From: Inia geoffrensis
Lineage: Eukaryota > Chordata > Mammalia > Artiodactyla > Iniidae
Direction of reading: 5' to 3'
DNA: 64,000 nt
NCBI GenBank assembly: GCA_036417435.1
Contig: CM070902.1
Span: 140,171,886 to 140,235,885, forward strand
Positions within the stretch are counted from its first letter, which is position 1. Each line of letters begins with the position of its first letter. Under the pieces are notes generated by a model, which was not told the origin of the DNA, did no database searches, and saw nothing but the letters and a program-made list of their open reading frames with translations. Both the position numbers and the translations under genes were made by a program. This document shows positions 35,173-45,609 of this stretch, piece after piece.

Positions 35173-35770
35173 GCCCTCTCAAGAATTCTTTATATATTCT
35201 TCTGGATATAAGCTTCTTATCAGATAAATAACTTGCAAATATTTTCTCCCATTCTTTTGGCTTGTCTTTTCACTTTCTTGAGGGTATCCTTTAAAGCACA
35301 TAAGTTTTTCATTTTAATGAAGTCCAATTCATATATTTTTTCTTTCATTGCCTAAATAAGAAGGATTTATCTAACTCAGTGTCTTGTAGATTTAACCCTA
35401 TTTTTTCTTATAAGAGTTCTATATTTTTAGCTCTCACATTTAGGTCTATCTATCATTGATTTGGGGTTAATTTTTTGTGTGACACGTAAGGAAGTGGTCA
35501 GCTTCATACCTTTGCTTGTAAATATTAGTTTTTTCAGCAGATTTGTTGAAAACACTATTCTTTCCTCATTGAACTGCCTTGACAGTCTTGTTGAAAATCA
35601 AGACCACAAGTATAAGGGTTTATTTCTGGGCTCTCTGTTCTATTTCATTGATCTTTATCTTTATGTCAATATTGTAAAATCTTCGTTACTGTATCTTTGT
35701 GTTGTATTTTTTAAATTTGGTAGTATGGGTCTTTCAACTTTGTTCTTCTTTTTCAAGTTTATGATGTTTT
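35173..35770 (-). mobile_element. Old L1, second part (continues 26570-27635)
   Basis: TTCTTTATATATTCTTCTGG, TTGCAAATATTTTCTCCCAT, GTTTATTTCTGGGCTCTCTG and ATTTTTTAAATTTGGTAGTA follow the order of an ancient L1 ORF2 on the minus strand, exactly where the left part broke off. Confidence 0.75.
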
Positions 35771-36029
35771 AAATAAAAATTTAAGCCAAGTGGTAAAATC
35801 ATTTATACAGTGGCTTATGAGTAAAATTTTAAAATATTGTGGAAAAAACGTTATGAACGAATCCTCTTCAGCTATATATTTGCTGTTAAAAAAATTATAT
35901 TCCAGGCTTTTTCCTTAACTTTTTTCTTTCCTTTCTTGTCCCACTTTCTCTCTTCTGTTACCTTATGTAACATTTCAGCAACAAATTTCCAATTTGATAT
36001 CACTGCCTACCTCTTGTTTTAAATTTAAA

Positions 36030-36342
36030 ATTTTTAACATTTAATTTTGGCTGCATTGGATCTTCATTTCTGTGGGCAGGCTTTCTCTAGTTGTGTGGAG
36101 TGGGGGTACTCTTCTTTGTGGTGCATGGGCCTCTTATTGCAGTGGCTTCTCTTGTGGAGCACAGGCTCTAGGCATGTCAGCTCAATAGTTGTGCCTCATG
36201 AGCTCTAGAGCACAGTCTCAGTAGTTGTGGCACACGGGCTTAGCCACTCTGCAGCATTTGGGATATTCCCAGACTAGGGCTCAAACCCGTGTCCCCTGCA
36301 TTGGCAGGTGGATTCTTAACCACTGCGCCACCAGGGAAGCCC
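36030..36342 (-). mobile_element. CHR-type SINE (long form)
   Basis: Decayed tail at the left (TTTAACATTTAATTTTGGCTG), head GCGCCACCAGGGAAGCCC at the right. The body is diverged with small deletions, so it is an older copy. Confidence 0.9.
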
Positions 36343-36655
36343 ACTGCATAACTCTTTTAATAGGAATCTCTTTGGACATGTTTATTGTAAGAAATGAAGC
36401 ACCTATGATTAGTGCATCTAGCAGGTCACTTGGAATGTTTCTATTGTTTAATTAAATTTTCATCATTACTATATATTTTGGAATATTTAGAAGTTATTAA
36501 AATCTTCTTTCAGATAAAGAGACTACTGCATATTTTAATCATGAGGTAGAATAATATCTAGTAGGAATATGTATAGCATTGTTAGTTCTCATTTTCATGA
36601 TTTCAGTAAAAAAATTTTTCATTGTGAGTCAGTAACTCAAAGCTTTTTCGTTTAG

Positions 36656-36777
36656 GCTATTGCATTACCTCCTATAGCCAAATGGCCATACCAGAATGGT
36701 TTTACATTTCATACCTGGCTTAGAATGGATCCTGTAAATAACATCAATGTGGATAAAGATAAACCATATTTGTATTG
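36656..36777 (+). CDS. LRBA: LRBA coding exon 4 of window (start of lectin-like domain)
   Basis: The acceptor TCGTTTAG ends at 36655; the donor is TTG/GTATGT with GT at 36778. 122 bases encode [20 protein letters not shown] through [12 protein letters not shown] plus two bases of a Cys codon (TG). This begins the ConA-like/laminin-G-like lectin domain of the NBEA/LRBA family, about residues 216-256; the W-P-Y and T-W-L-R-M strands are family hallmarks. The next intron is only 87 bp. Confidence 0.96.
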
Positions 36778-36864
36778 GTATGTATTTCTGTAATTTAGTG
36801 TTGTTACTTTACTTTGAAAATGAGAAGAATATTTGGAGATGAAATGAAAACTTATATTTTATAG

Positions 36865-36991
36865 TTTCAGAACCAGCAAAGGTCTTGGTTATTCTGCACA
36901 CTTTGTTGGGGGATGTTTAATTATAACATCAGTAAAGTCAAAAGGAAAAGGATTTCAACACTGTGTGAAATTTGATTTCAAGCCACAAAAG
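36865..36991 (+). CDS. LRBA: LRBA coding exon 5 of window (lectin-like domain)
   Basis: The acceptor ATTTTATAG ends at 36864; the donor is AAG/GTATGT with GT at 36992. 127 bases complete the split Cys codon and encode [20 protein letters not shown] through [10 protein letters not shown]. It holds the middle beta-strands of the lectin-like domain (about residues 256-298). It ends in phase 0. Confidence 0.96.
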
Positions 36992-37686
36992 GTATGTGAT
37001 CTTACTGAGTCATAGTTATGTTACCAAGCTATTCTAACCTTCAGAATGCTTTGCTTTAGTGTTATTGACATAATATGTTGTAAATCATTGCTCTGTGTTT
37101 ATACTGTTTTAGAAAATGAAGTGTAAATCACTGGACAATTGTTAACCTCTCTGATTTGGATAATGAAAAGAGAATATTTAGTTATTTGTAGAGTTTAAAG
37201 GAAATACAGGGGGAACATATCGGTGGCAATTATTTTAGTAGTAGTAGTAGTGGTAGTAGTAATATGTATTTTCTTTTGTACCTTAAAATTTAGAGATTAA
37301 TAAACGGTTTATCAACAAAATATACATCTATATATATGTTGATAGGTAAATAGACAGATAAAACAGATATGACAAAATGTTGACAGTTGTGGAAATGAGA
37401 TGGTGAGCGTTTGTACTAAACTTTTTACTTTTGGTGGTATATTTAAACATTGTGATAATAAAAAGTTTGAAAAATAATTTCATGGGAAGCTGTTATTTGT
37501 TGAGAGTTCCCTTTAATCAATGTGGTTCAAGAGGTAGAATATTGAATTTAAAAAAGGTAGTCTTATTTTATTTTTAGGTTTAATTGTAATATAGAATTTA
37601 ATTTTTACTTGTTATTATCAATGTGGTTGAGTTATTGGAAAGATCATTATCTTTATCTTTTTTTTTTAACTGTTTTGCTTATTCAG
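36992..37686. other. Intron; short (TAG)n repeat
   Basis: A (TAG)n run lies at about 37236-37260. Nothing else was recognised in this 695-bp intron. Confidence 0.6.
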
Positions 37687-37806
37687 TGGTATATGGTAAC
37701 TATAGTGCATATTTATAACCGGTGGAAGAACAGTGAGCTTCGATGTTATGTGAATGGTGAGCTTGCTTCCTATGGAGAGATAACATGGTTTGTCAACACC
37801 AGTGAT
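37687..37806 (+). CDS. LRBA: LRBA coding exon 6 of window (lectin-like domain)
   Basis: The acceptor GCTTATTCAG ends at 37686, behind a T-rich tract; the donor is GAT/GTAAGT with GT at 37807. Exactly 40 codons, phase 0 on both sides: [20 protein letters not shown] through [10 protein letters not shown]. Lectin-like domain, about residues 299-338; the W-x(3)-I-V-H and C-Y-V-N-G strands are typical of the laminin-G-like fold. Confidence 0.97.
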
Positions 37807-38379
37807 GTAAGTAATTTGAGAAAGTTACAGTGAAATAAGAAAAATATATTTTACATTGAATATAAATTTTAGAATACCACAATGGTGGATTTTTATAATC
37901 ATAGTTTGGCTAGCATGTTAATATATTAAGAGAGTAGAACTGTGCTAATATGGCACATATTACTCAGTCATTGTTATAAAATTATTCTGGAAAGGGTAGA
38001 GAAGATTCATAGGTAACAGTGGGTATATCTTGAAAGTATTTGTGTCATTGGTCCATTGATCAAATTAAACCTGAGAGCTCTACTACAGGCTTCTGATGAT
38101 TTTTATGAATGAGTTAGATGATGCATGCTTATAAATTTTCCATAAAATTCATATAGGTAACTATTATGTTATAATATTTTCAAGATTCAAAAAGAGATTC
38201 ATAGGTTAGATTTAATTTAAATGTTCTCCCCCCCACACCCCAATTACATTTTTAACAGAAACCTTGAAAAATACAGAGTAGGAAAATGAATGCAAGCTTG
38301 CAACACTCATTTACCAATAACTCCTCCTTTCATATTTTATACTATACATATTTACGTATTTCGAAATGCTGACCTTAAG
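37807..38379. other. Intronic sequence with nothing recognised
   Basis: Unassigned intron sequence. Confidence 0.4.
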
Positions 38380-38595
38380 AGCCCAGGTTGTTATAAAAGA
38401 TAGACTTAGGTTTGAATCCCTTACTGACTGTATGACCTTACTTAGTCTATTAGGCCAAAGTTTGCTCCATCTAAAAATAGGTGTAAAATAGTATGTATCT
38501 CAGAAGGTTGATTAAATGAGATACTGTTCACAAATTCATTAGCAGAGTGCCTTGTACAGAATAAGTGCTCAATAAATGTTAGCTCTTATTTTTTT
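38380..38595 (+). mobile_element. MIR SINE
   Basis: GACTTAGGTTTGAATCCCTTA, CTGACTGTATGACCTTACTTAG and GCACAATAAGTGCTCAATAAATG-type end (here GAATAAGTGCTCAATAAATG) are characteristic of plus-oriented MIR. Confidence 0.88.
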
Positions 38596-38639
38596 AAATA
38601 TAAAAAAGGGATCAGATATGTATACTGCTTTTCAACCTG

Positions 38640-38860
38640 TTTTTTTCCTTACATTAATCCTTATTGAGTACTTATTGTATTCCAGGCATTGTAATAAATA
38701 CCTGTATTTTCTGTAAGCCCCAACCTTGCAAGATAAGTACTGTTGTAATCTTCATTTTACCAGTGAAACTGAGCACAGAGAGGTTAAGTAATTTGCCAAA
38801 ATCAGCAGCATGGGAAGCAGTGATTTGATCTAGGTGGCTTGTCTGCAGAACCCAAATGTT
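38640..38860 (-). mobile_element. MIR SINE, opposite orientation
   Basis: TTATTGAGTACTTATTGTAT, then TTCATTTTACCAGTGAAACTG and CACAGAGAGGTTAAGTAATT match a reversed MIR. With the previous entry it forms an inverted pair 45 bp apart. Confidence 0.88.
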
Positions 38861-39613
38861 AAAAATTTTTATATCATATTCCTTAATGTCAACACATACA
38901 TAATTCTCAACATCCTTCCTAACAGTTTCATGGTATAAAATGATACTTTTAAAGAGATATGGATACTTTTCTTCCTCCTTGTTGTATACATGAGTTTTTA
39001 AAATGGGGTCTTTGCAACCTGGATGTTATTAAGAGGAATTTTTTGTCTGAAGAAGAAAAACATACACCTCATTTTCTTGGTTTACACATTCCTTTTGAGA
39101 GATTGCCTCTACTCCATGACTTCACCCATTATTTGTATCTTGATGTCTACAAAAAGTTACAATCTTAACTTCTCACCATGCAGAACCTTGTTGGCAATTG
39201 CTTCTTCATCCACATTAGTTCACAGAAAAGACGCATTCCTTATATGTCCCACACTTAACTCATGATTTTCTTCATTGCTCCCAAGCCTGCTCTTCTGCCT
39301 GGTTCTTTGGCTGACCAAGTATGAACCTTCAGGGTCCATAATGATTTCTCTGGGTGTTTCCTATATCCACTTTGTCATCAGCTTTTGTTTATTGTACTTT
39401 GGAAAACTTGTCTTATCTCCTTTCTTTGATGTCTTTCCTGATCTCTACACCAAATGGGAATGAATGAAGTGAAATACTAAATGAATTATTTTAATCTATT
39501 CAGATTATATTTTAGAGTGGGAAAAATATTTATACCAGTATAGTTTGTTATTATTTCTGGAGGAGATAATTTTTTGTTTTTTCTCTAATAAACGTTTCTG
39601 TTTTCTTTCACAG
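38861..39613. other. Intronic sequence with nothing recognised
   Basis: Unassigned intron. Short open frames near 38959-39463 lack splice sites or family resemblance. Confidence 0.4.
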
Positions 39614-39760
39614 ACCTTTGACAAGTGTTTCCTGGGCTCATCAGAAACAGCAGATGCTAACAGGGTATTCTGTGGTCAGATGACTGCAGTTTACCTTTTT
39701 AGTGAAGCTCTTAATGCAGCTCAGATTTTTGCTATTTATCAGTTGGGCCTGGGATACAAG
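39614..39760 (+). CDS. LRBA: LRBA coding exon 7 of window (end of lectin-like domain)
   Basis: The acceptor TTTCTTTCACAG ends at 39613; the donor is AAG/GTATTT with GT at 39761. 49 codons in phase 0: TFDKCFLGSSETADANRVFC through AIYQLGLGYK. It closes the lectin-like domain (about residues 339-387); SSETADANRVFCGQ is nearly invariant in NBEA and LRBA. The following intron is 21.1 kb and holds most of the L1 sequence in the window. Confidence 0.97.
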
Positions 39761-40490
39761 GTATTTGCTGTTCCCTGCTTAACCAGTGTTAGTTGAGCTT
39801 GATTTATAGGTGGGTGGTGCATGGCGCAGCTTACACCTTGGGTTACTAAACTGTATGTGAAAGTAACCAGAAGCACCATAGGGAAGTCACAGGAGTCCGT
39901 CCAAAGGATATTTTAAAGTTTTGTGGGAAGCATAGTATACTTGTCATATGTGGGGCACTGTGCAAAGTACTAGCTCAAATTTCAACTTTAATTTATGCTG
40001 CATTTCTTTTGGTGATATCATATCCTTGCACAGCTAAGTTTTTAATGCTTGCTGTGATAAAGAGCAAGTACCATGTGAAAATCAGTGTGGAACAGGAAAT
40101 GAGGATGAGCTATGAAATCTGATTCCAAAATTTGAGAATTTGTGCAGTACCCAAGATGCATATACATCCCATTAATAAATAATTTTGCTAATATAATAAT
40201 GAAGGAAACATTTTTTTTCAATTTGTGCATTAAGTTTTTCAAATGGCTAATAAATTGTTAAAATATAAAGTAGTTGGGTCAAACTAATAAACAGAAATGT
40301 TCAATATTTATTTTGGTCTGGAACACCATAAAAAATTACTGTGAAGCTGAGTGTCATGAATCAAGGAGGTTTGGGAACCTTTAGGTTAAGCCATTGTTAA
40401 TCTAGTTTGGTTTCAGGGAGTGATTTAATGTCTGTTATGTTCCTTTGAAAACAAAATCAACTTGCGTTAATTTACACACTGTTGGAGTCA
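39761..40490. other. Intronic sequence with nothing recognised
   Basis: Unassigned start of the 21-kb intron. Confidence 0.4.
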
Positions 40491-41146
40491 ATAAAGTATA
40501 CATATTTTAATTAGTTTTGACAAAAGTATAATACAGCAATGAAGACATAGAACATTTCTGTCACAGCAAAAGGTACCTCTCTGCTCCTTCCTAGTCAGTT
40601 CCTTGTGCTTCTCTAACCCCACCCCGTTTCTGTTGACGGGCAACTACTGATCTGTTTTTGTCACTATCAAATAGATTTGTTTTTAATAAGGTTTTATGTA
40701 AATAGAATCATGCAATGTGTGCTCCTTGGAGTTTGGTTTCTTCTTAGCATGTTTTAAGATTCACCTATGTTGTTTTGTATTAGTAGTTCCCTCTTATTTA
40801 TTGCTAAGTAGTGTTCCTTTGTATGAGTATATCACAACTTTTTAATCCATTCATCTCTTGATGAATATTTGGGTTGTTTCCACATTTTGGCTATTATGAA
40901 CAAGCTGCTATGAATATTGGTGTACAGTTCTTTGTGTATTTCATAAATATGTAAGAGTGGAATTGTTAACTGGTATGGCAGCTGAGACTGCCAAGCTCTT
41001 TTCCAAGGTAGTTGCACATTTTTTCATTTCTACAAGAAATGTATGAGCTTTCTACTTACTCCATATCCTGTTAACACCTGGTATTGCTGGTCTTTTTAAT
41101 ATTAGACATTTGGGTGGGTCCCTAGCAGTTTCTCGTTCTGGTTTTT

Positions 41147-41348
41147 CTTTTTTTTTGAGGTGCGCGGGCCTCTCACTGTTGTGGCCTCTCCCGTTGCGGA
41201 GCACAGGCTCCAGACGCGCAGGCTCAGCGGCCATGGCTCACGGGCCTAGCCGCTCCGTGGCATGTGGGAGCTTCCCAGACTGGGGCACGAACCCGCATCC
41301 CCTGCATCGGCAGGTGGACTCTCAACCACTGTGCCACCAGGGAAGCCC
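41147..41348 (-). mobile_element. CHR-2-like SINE (short form)
   Basis: The 15-bp duplication TCTCGTTCTGGTTTT / TCTCATTCTGGTTTT begins at 41131 and at 41349 (one mismatch). Oligo-T tail left, head CCACCAGGGAAGCC right; the body keeps many CpGs, suggesting a fairly young copy. Confidence 0.95.
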
Positions 41349-42164
41349 TCTCATTCTGGTTTTAATTTGCATTTTTGTAATGCCTAGAGATGCTGAGCAT
41401 CTTTGCATTGCTTATTGGCCACTTGTGTATCTTCTTTTGTTAAATGTGTATTCAAATCTTTTGTCCATTCTTTTGTTTGGTTTGTTTTCTTATTGTGGAG
41501 TTTTGAAATTTCTTTATATATTATGGATATAAGTCCTATATAATAAGGCCTTATAACTTGTAAGTCCTTTATAAGTTTCTTTATATATTACGGATATCGG
41601 AAAAAATTACAAATTTTTTCCCCCCAGTCTGTGTCTTGCCTTTTTGTTTTCTTAATCTGGCTTTTGAAGAGCATAAGAATTTAATTATTATGGTTTCCAA
41701 TTTAACAATTTTTCTTATTATTCTCATGATTTTTGTGTCTTATCTAAGAAATCTTTGCTGATTGCAAGGTTAGAAAGATTTACTCATGTTTTCTTCTAAG
41801 TATTATATTTTTAGCATTTATATTTAGGCCTGTGATCCATTTTCAGTTAATTTTTGTGTATGGCATGTGTTAACTATCAAGGTTTATTTTATCTTTTGTT
41901 TTTCATAAGGATACCCTGGTATTCCAGCACTTATTTGTTTTTTAAATAGTATTATTCTTTCTCCATTCATTGCCTTACTGTGGCATCTTTGAGGCTCTGT
42001 TTGATTTCAGTTACTTACCTGTCTTTTTTTAATGTTAGTACTTTACTGTCTTGATTATCGTAGCTTTGTAGTAAGTCTTGAAAACTGGAAGTCTAAACCA
42101 TCAACTATCCTTTTTCAAATCCTTTGTGATTTTCTAAGTCCTTTGCATTTCTAGATGTATTTTA

Positions 42165-42381
42165 TTTTATTTTTTATTTTTATTTTTTTTGCGGTATGCG
42201 GGCCTCTCACAGTTGTGGCCTCTCCATTTGTGGAGCACAGGCTCTGGATGCGCAGGCACAGCGGCCATAGCTCATGGGCCCAGCTGCTCCATGGCATGTG
42301 GGATCTTCCCAGACGGGGGCATGAACCCGAGTCCCCTGCATCGGTAGGCGGACTCTCAACCACTGCGCCTCCAGGGAAGCC
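42165..42381 (-). mobile_element. CHR-2-like SINE (short form)
   Basis: The 15-bp duplication TCTAGATGTATTTTA lies at 42150-42164 and 42382-42396. T-rich tail left, head CCTCCAGGGAAGC right. Confidence 0.95.
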
Positions 42382-43907
42382 TCTAGATGTATTTTAGAAC
42401 CAGCTTATCGCTTTCTACAAAAAAGTCTACTGGGGTTTTATTTGGTACTGTATTAACGTATAGATCAGTTAGAGGATAATTGACATCTCACTAATACTGG
42501 ATTATCCAATCTGTGACCATGATATCTTTATTTACTTAGGTCTTTATTAATATCTCCCAGCAGTGTTTTTTGGTTTTCATTGTACAGGTCATGCATACAT
42601 TTTGTTAAATGTATTTTTAAGTATTTCATGTTTTTTAGGTAATATCTTAAGTTGCATTTTTAAAAAAGTTAATTTCCAATCATTTGTTTCTAGTGTATAG
42701 AAACGTAGTTGAGTTTTATTGACTTTTTAACAAGACCTTGCTTAATTTGCTTATTAGTTTTACTAGTTTTTTGTTGTTGCTGTTTTCGTATTTCTACATA
42801 CGTTCATGTAGACTGTAAGCTTTACTTCTTCATATCCAATCTGTATGCCTTTTCTCTTTTTTCCCTTATTGTACTAAATAGGACCTCCAGGATAAATAGT
42901 TAAAATATAAATGACGAGAGTAGACATTTTTGCCTTGTTACTGATTTTAGAGGGAAAGCATTCATACATATTTTATAGACGCTTTTTCAAGTTGAGAAAT
43001 TTCTTTTCTATTTCTAGTTTTCTGCGAGTTTTTATTAGAAGGATACTGAATTTTGTAAAACGAGTCTTTCTTTTTTATTGAGTCAGTCAATCTCTGCCTT
43101 TCATTGGAATGTTCACATAATTTACATCCAGTGTATCAATAAGTATAGATATTGTGGGACTTAAATCTACTGTCTTGCTATTTGTTTTCTGTTTCTTTTG
43201 TCTGTTCTTTGATTCTTTCCTCTTTCTCTGCTTTGATTTATATTGCCTGGTATTTAGTATTTCACTTATTTCTACTATTGGTTTATTAGTTGTTTTAAAA
43301 ATTTTAACTTATCATAGTCTACCAATAAATCACATTGTGCAGTGTAAGACCCTTCCAGCATAATCCTGCAATTCCCCATCCTGTCCTTGGTTTTGTTATT
43401 TTCGTAGATTTTACTTCTTCATATATTTTGGTCCTTTTGATACATTTTTATTATTTTTGATCCATTCATTTATATTTTTAAAAAATTAAAAGTGAGGAAG
43501 ATCATATACTTTGTATTTATCTATGTATTCACCATTTCTAGGATACATCTTTGTGTAGATTCATGTTTCCGTCTCATATCATTTTCCTTCCATTTGAATT
43601 GTTTTATTATTTCTTATAATGGAGATTTACTGTCATTGGCTTTTCTGAGCTTTCATTTGTCTGAAAAAGGCTTTGTTGTTCTTTCAGCTTTGAAAAATAG
43701 TTTTACTGATTATAAAATCTTAAGGTGACAGTTTTCTTTTTTGAGCTTTTTCAAGATATTCTTTTGTTTAACTGACTTGCATAGTTGCTAACAAGAAGTG
43801 TGTGGTCTTCCTCTATATGTAATATGTGTTTCTTTTCTCTTGCTGGTTTTAAGATTTACTCTTGTCACTGATTTTTAGAAAATGAATATAGTATATGTTG
43901 GTATGGG

Positions 43908-43941
43908 TTTGTGTGTGTGTGTGTGTGTGTATGTGTGTGTG
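43908..43941. repeat. (GT)n microsatellite inside old L1
   Basis: About 15 GT units with one or two interruptions (GTATGTGTG). Confidence 0.93.
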
Positions 43942-44590
43942 GATTTAGCCTACTTTAGATTATTTGAACTTCTCAGTTCTGTGGGTTTATGGTTTTGGTG
44001 AACTATGAAACTTTTTGCTATTATTTCTTTAATATATTTTCTGTTTTTTTCTTCTTCTAGAATTCATATTACATTTATTTTCGACATTAGATACAAGCAA
44101 ACAGAGCATTGAGATGCTATTTTTTGCCTGATTTATAAGAAATGTTTGTTTTGGATTGTTTTCATGGTATTATCTTTATGTTCACTAATTCTTCTTTATC
44201 AAATGCCTTATTGCCATTAATTCTATCAAGAGAATTATTCATTTCAAATATTTTTTGTATTTTTTGTCCTGATAAGTTTTGATAATTTTCATTATGTATT
44301 TTTCTCCTTTCAATGTTGTCTTAAAAAAAATACCTGACCATAGTTGTGACTATTCTAATGCCTTTTTCTTCTAATTTCATCATCTGTATTTCTGGGTTTA
44401 TTTTTATTTACTGATAGTCTGCTGGTTGTTTCAGACTTTGTGGTTTGTTTAGTAATTTTGGATTAAATACTGGACATTATGATTTTTACCATGTAAATGT
44501 CTGGATTTTGTTGCTTTTTTTTTTTTTTTTAAAGATTGTTGGGCTTCGTTCTGCTAGCCAGTAGATTACTTTCAGTTAAGTTTATTTATT

Positions 44591-44604
44591 TGAAGTTTGT
44601 TTTA
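44591..44604. repeat. Left target-site duplication of L1 at 44605-52693
   Basis: TGAAGTTTGTTTTA, repeated exactly at 52694-52707; joining the flanks restores the continuous order of the old L1. Confidence 0.85.
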
Positions 44605-45195
44605 TTTTGCCATTTATTTTTAATTTTATTTTTTTTAACATCTTTATTGGAATATAATTGCTTTACAATGGTGTGTTAGTTTCTGCTTTATAACAAGGTG
44701 AATCAGCTATACATATACATATATCCCCATATCTCCTCCCTCTTGTGTCTCCCTCCCACCCTCCCTATCCCACCCATCTAGGTGGTCACAAAGCACTGAG
44801 CTGATCTCCCTGTGCTATGTGGCTGCTTCCCACTAGCTATCTATTTTACATTTGGTAGTGTATATATGTCCATGCCACTCTCTCACTTCGTCCCAGCTTA
44901 CCCTTCCCACTCCCTGTGTCCTGAAGTCCATTCTCTATGTCTGCATCTTTATTCCTGTCCTGCCCTTAGGTTCTTCAGAACTATTGTTTTTTTTTTTTTT
45001 TTTTTAGATTCCATATATATGTGTTACCATATGGTATTTGTTTATCTCTTTCTGACTTACTTCACTCTGTATGACAGACTCTAGGTCCATTCACCTCACT
45101 ACAAATAACTCAATTTCATTTCTTCCTTTTTTTTTTTAATAGCTTTTCATAAATCTATTTCAACATTCAATGGTTTTTAACATATTGTAAATATG
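44605..45195 (-). mobile_element. 3'-transduced flank: unique 70 bp plus L1 3' end
   Basis: 45125-45195 (TTTCATAAATCTATTTCAAC and neighbours) is not L1. 44632-45124 is about 490 bp of an L1 3' end with its own tail at the left. The structure fits a source L1 whose transcript passed its weak poly(A) site and ended at the signal of a neighbouring L1 fragment. Confidence 0.72.
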
Positions 45196-45609
45196 TTTTC
45201 ATTTTTAACATCTTTATTGGAGTATAATTGCTTTACAGTGCTGTGTTAGTTTCTGCTTTATAACAAAGTGAATCATCTATACATATACATATATACCCGT
45301 ATCTCCTCCCTCATGCGTCTCCCTCCCACCTTCCCTATCTTGCCCCTCTCGGTGGTCACAGAGCACTGAGCTGATCTCCCTGTGCTCTGCGGCTGCTTCC
45401 CACTAGCTATCTATTTTACATTTGCTAGTATTTATAAGTCCATGCCACTCTCTCATGTCGTCCCAGTTTACCCTTCCCCCCAATATCCTCAAGTCCATTC
45501 TCTATGTCTGCGTCTTTATTCCTGTCCTGCCCCTAGGGTCTGCAGAATCATGTTTTTTTAAATTTTTTTAGATTCCATATATATGTGTTAGCATATGGTA
45601 TTTGTTTTT

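Larger units (their letters stand above)
40491..44590 (-). mobile_element. Old L1, near full length, split by a younger L1
   Basis: Ancient minus-strand L1: 3' end at left (GGGCAACTACTGATCTGTTT), ORF2 C-terminus (GATGAATATTTGGGTTGTTTC), RT region (TTTTATTGAGTCAGTCAATC and neighbours), ORF1, and 5' region ending TCAGTTAAGTTTATTTATT at 44590. The element resumes after the young L1 at 52694-52755 (CTTTTAAGCTTTGTTAATTGG, CAGCCTTTATTCTGAATGAG). SINEs interrupt it at 41147 and 42165. No intact frames. Confidence 0.78.
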
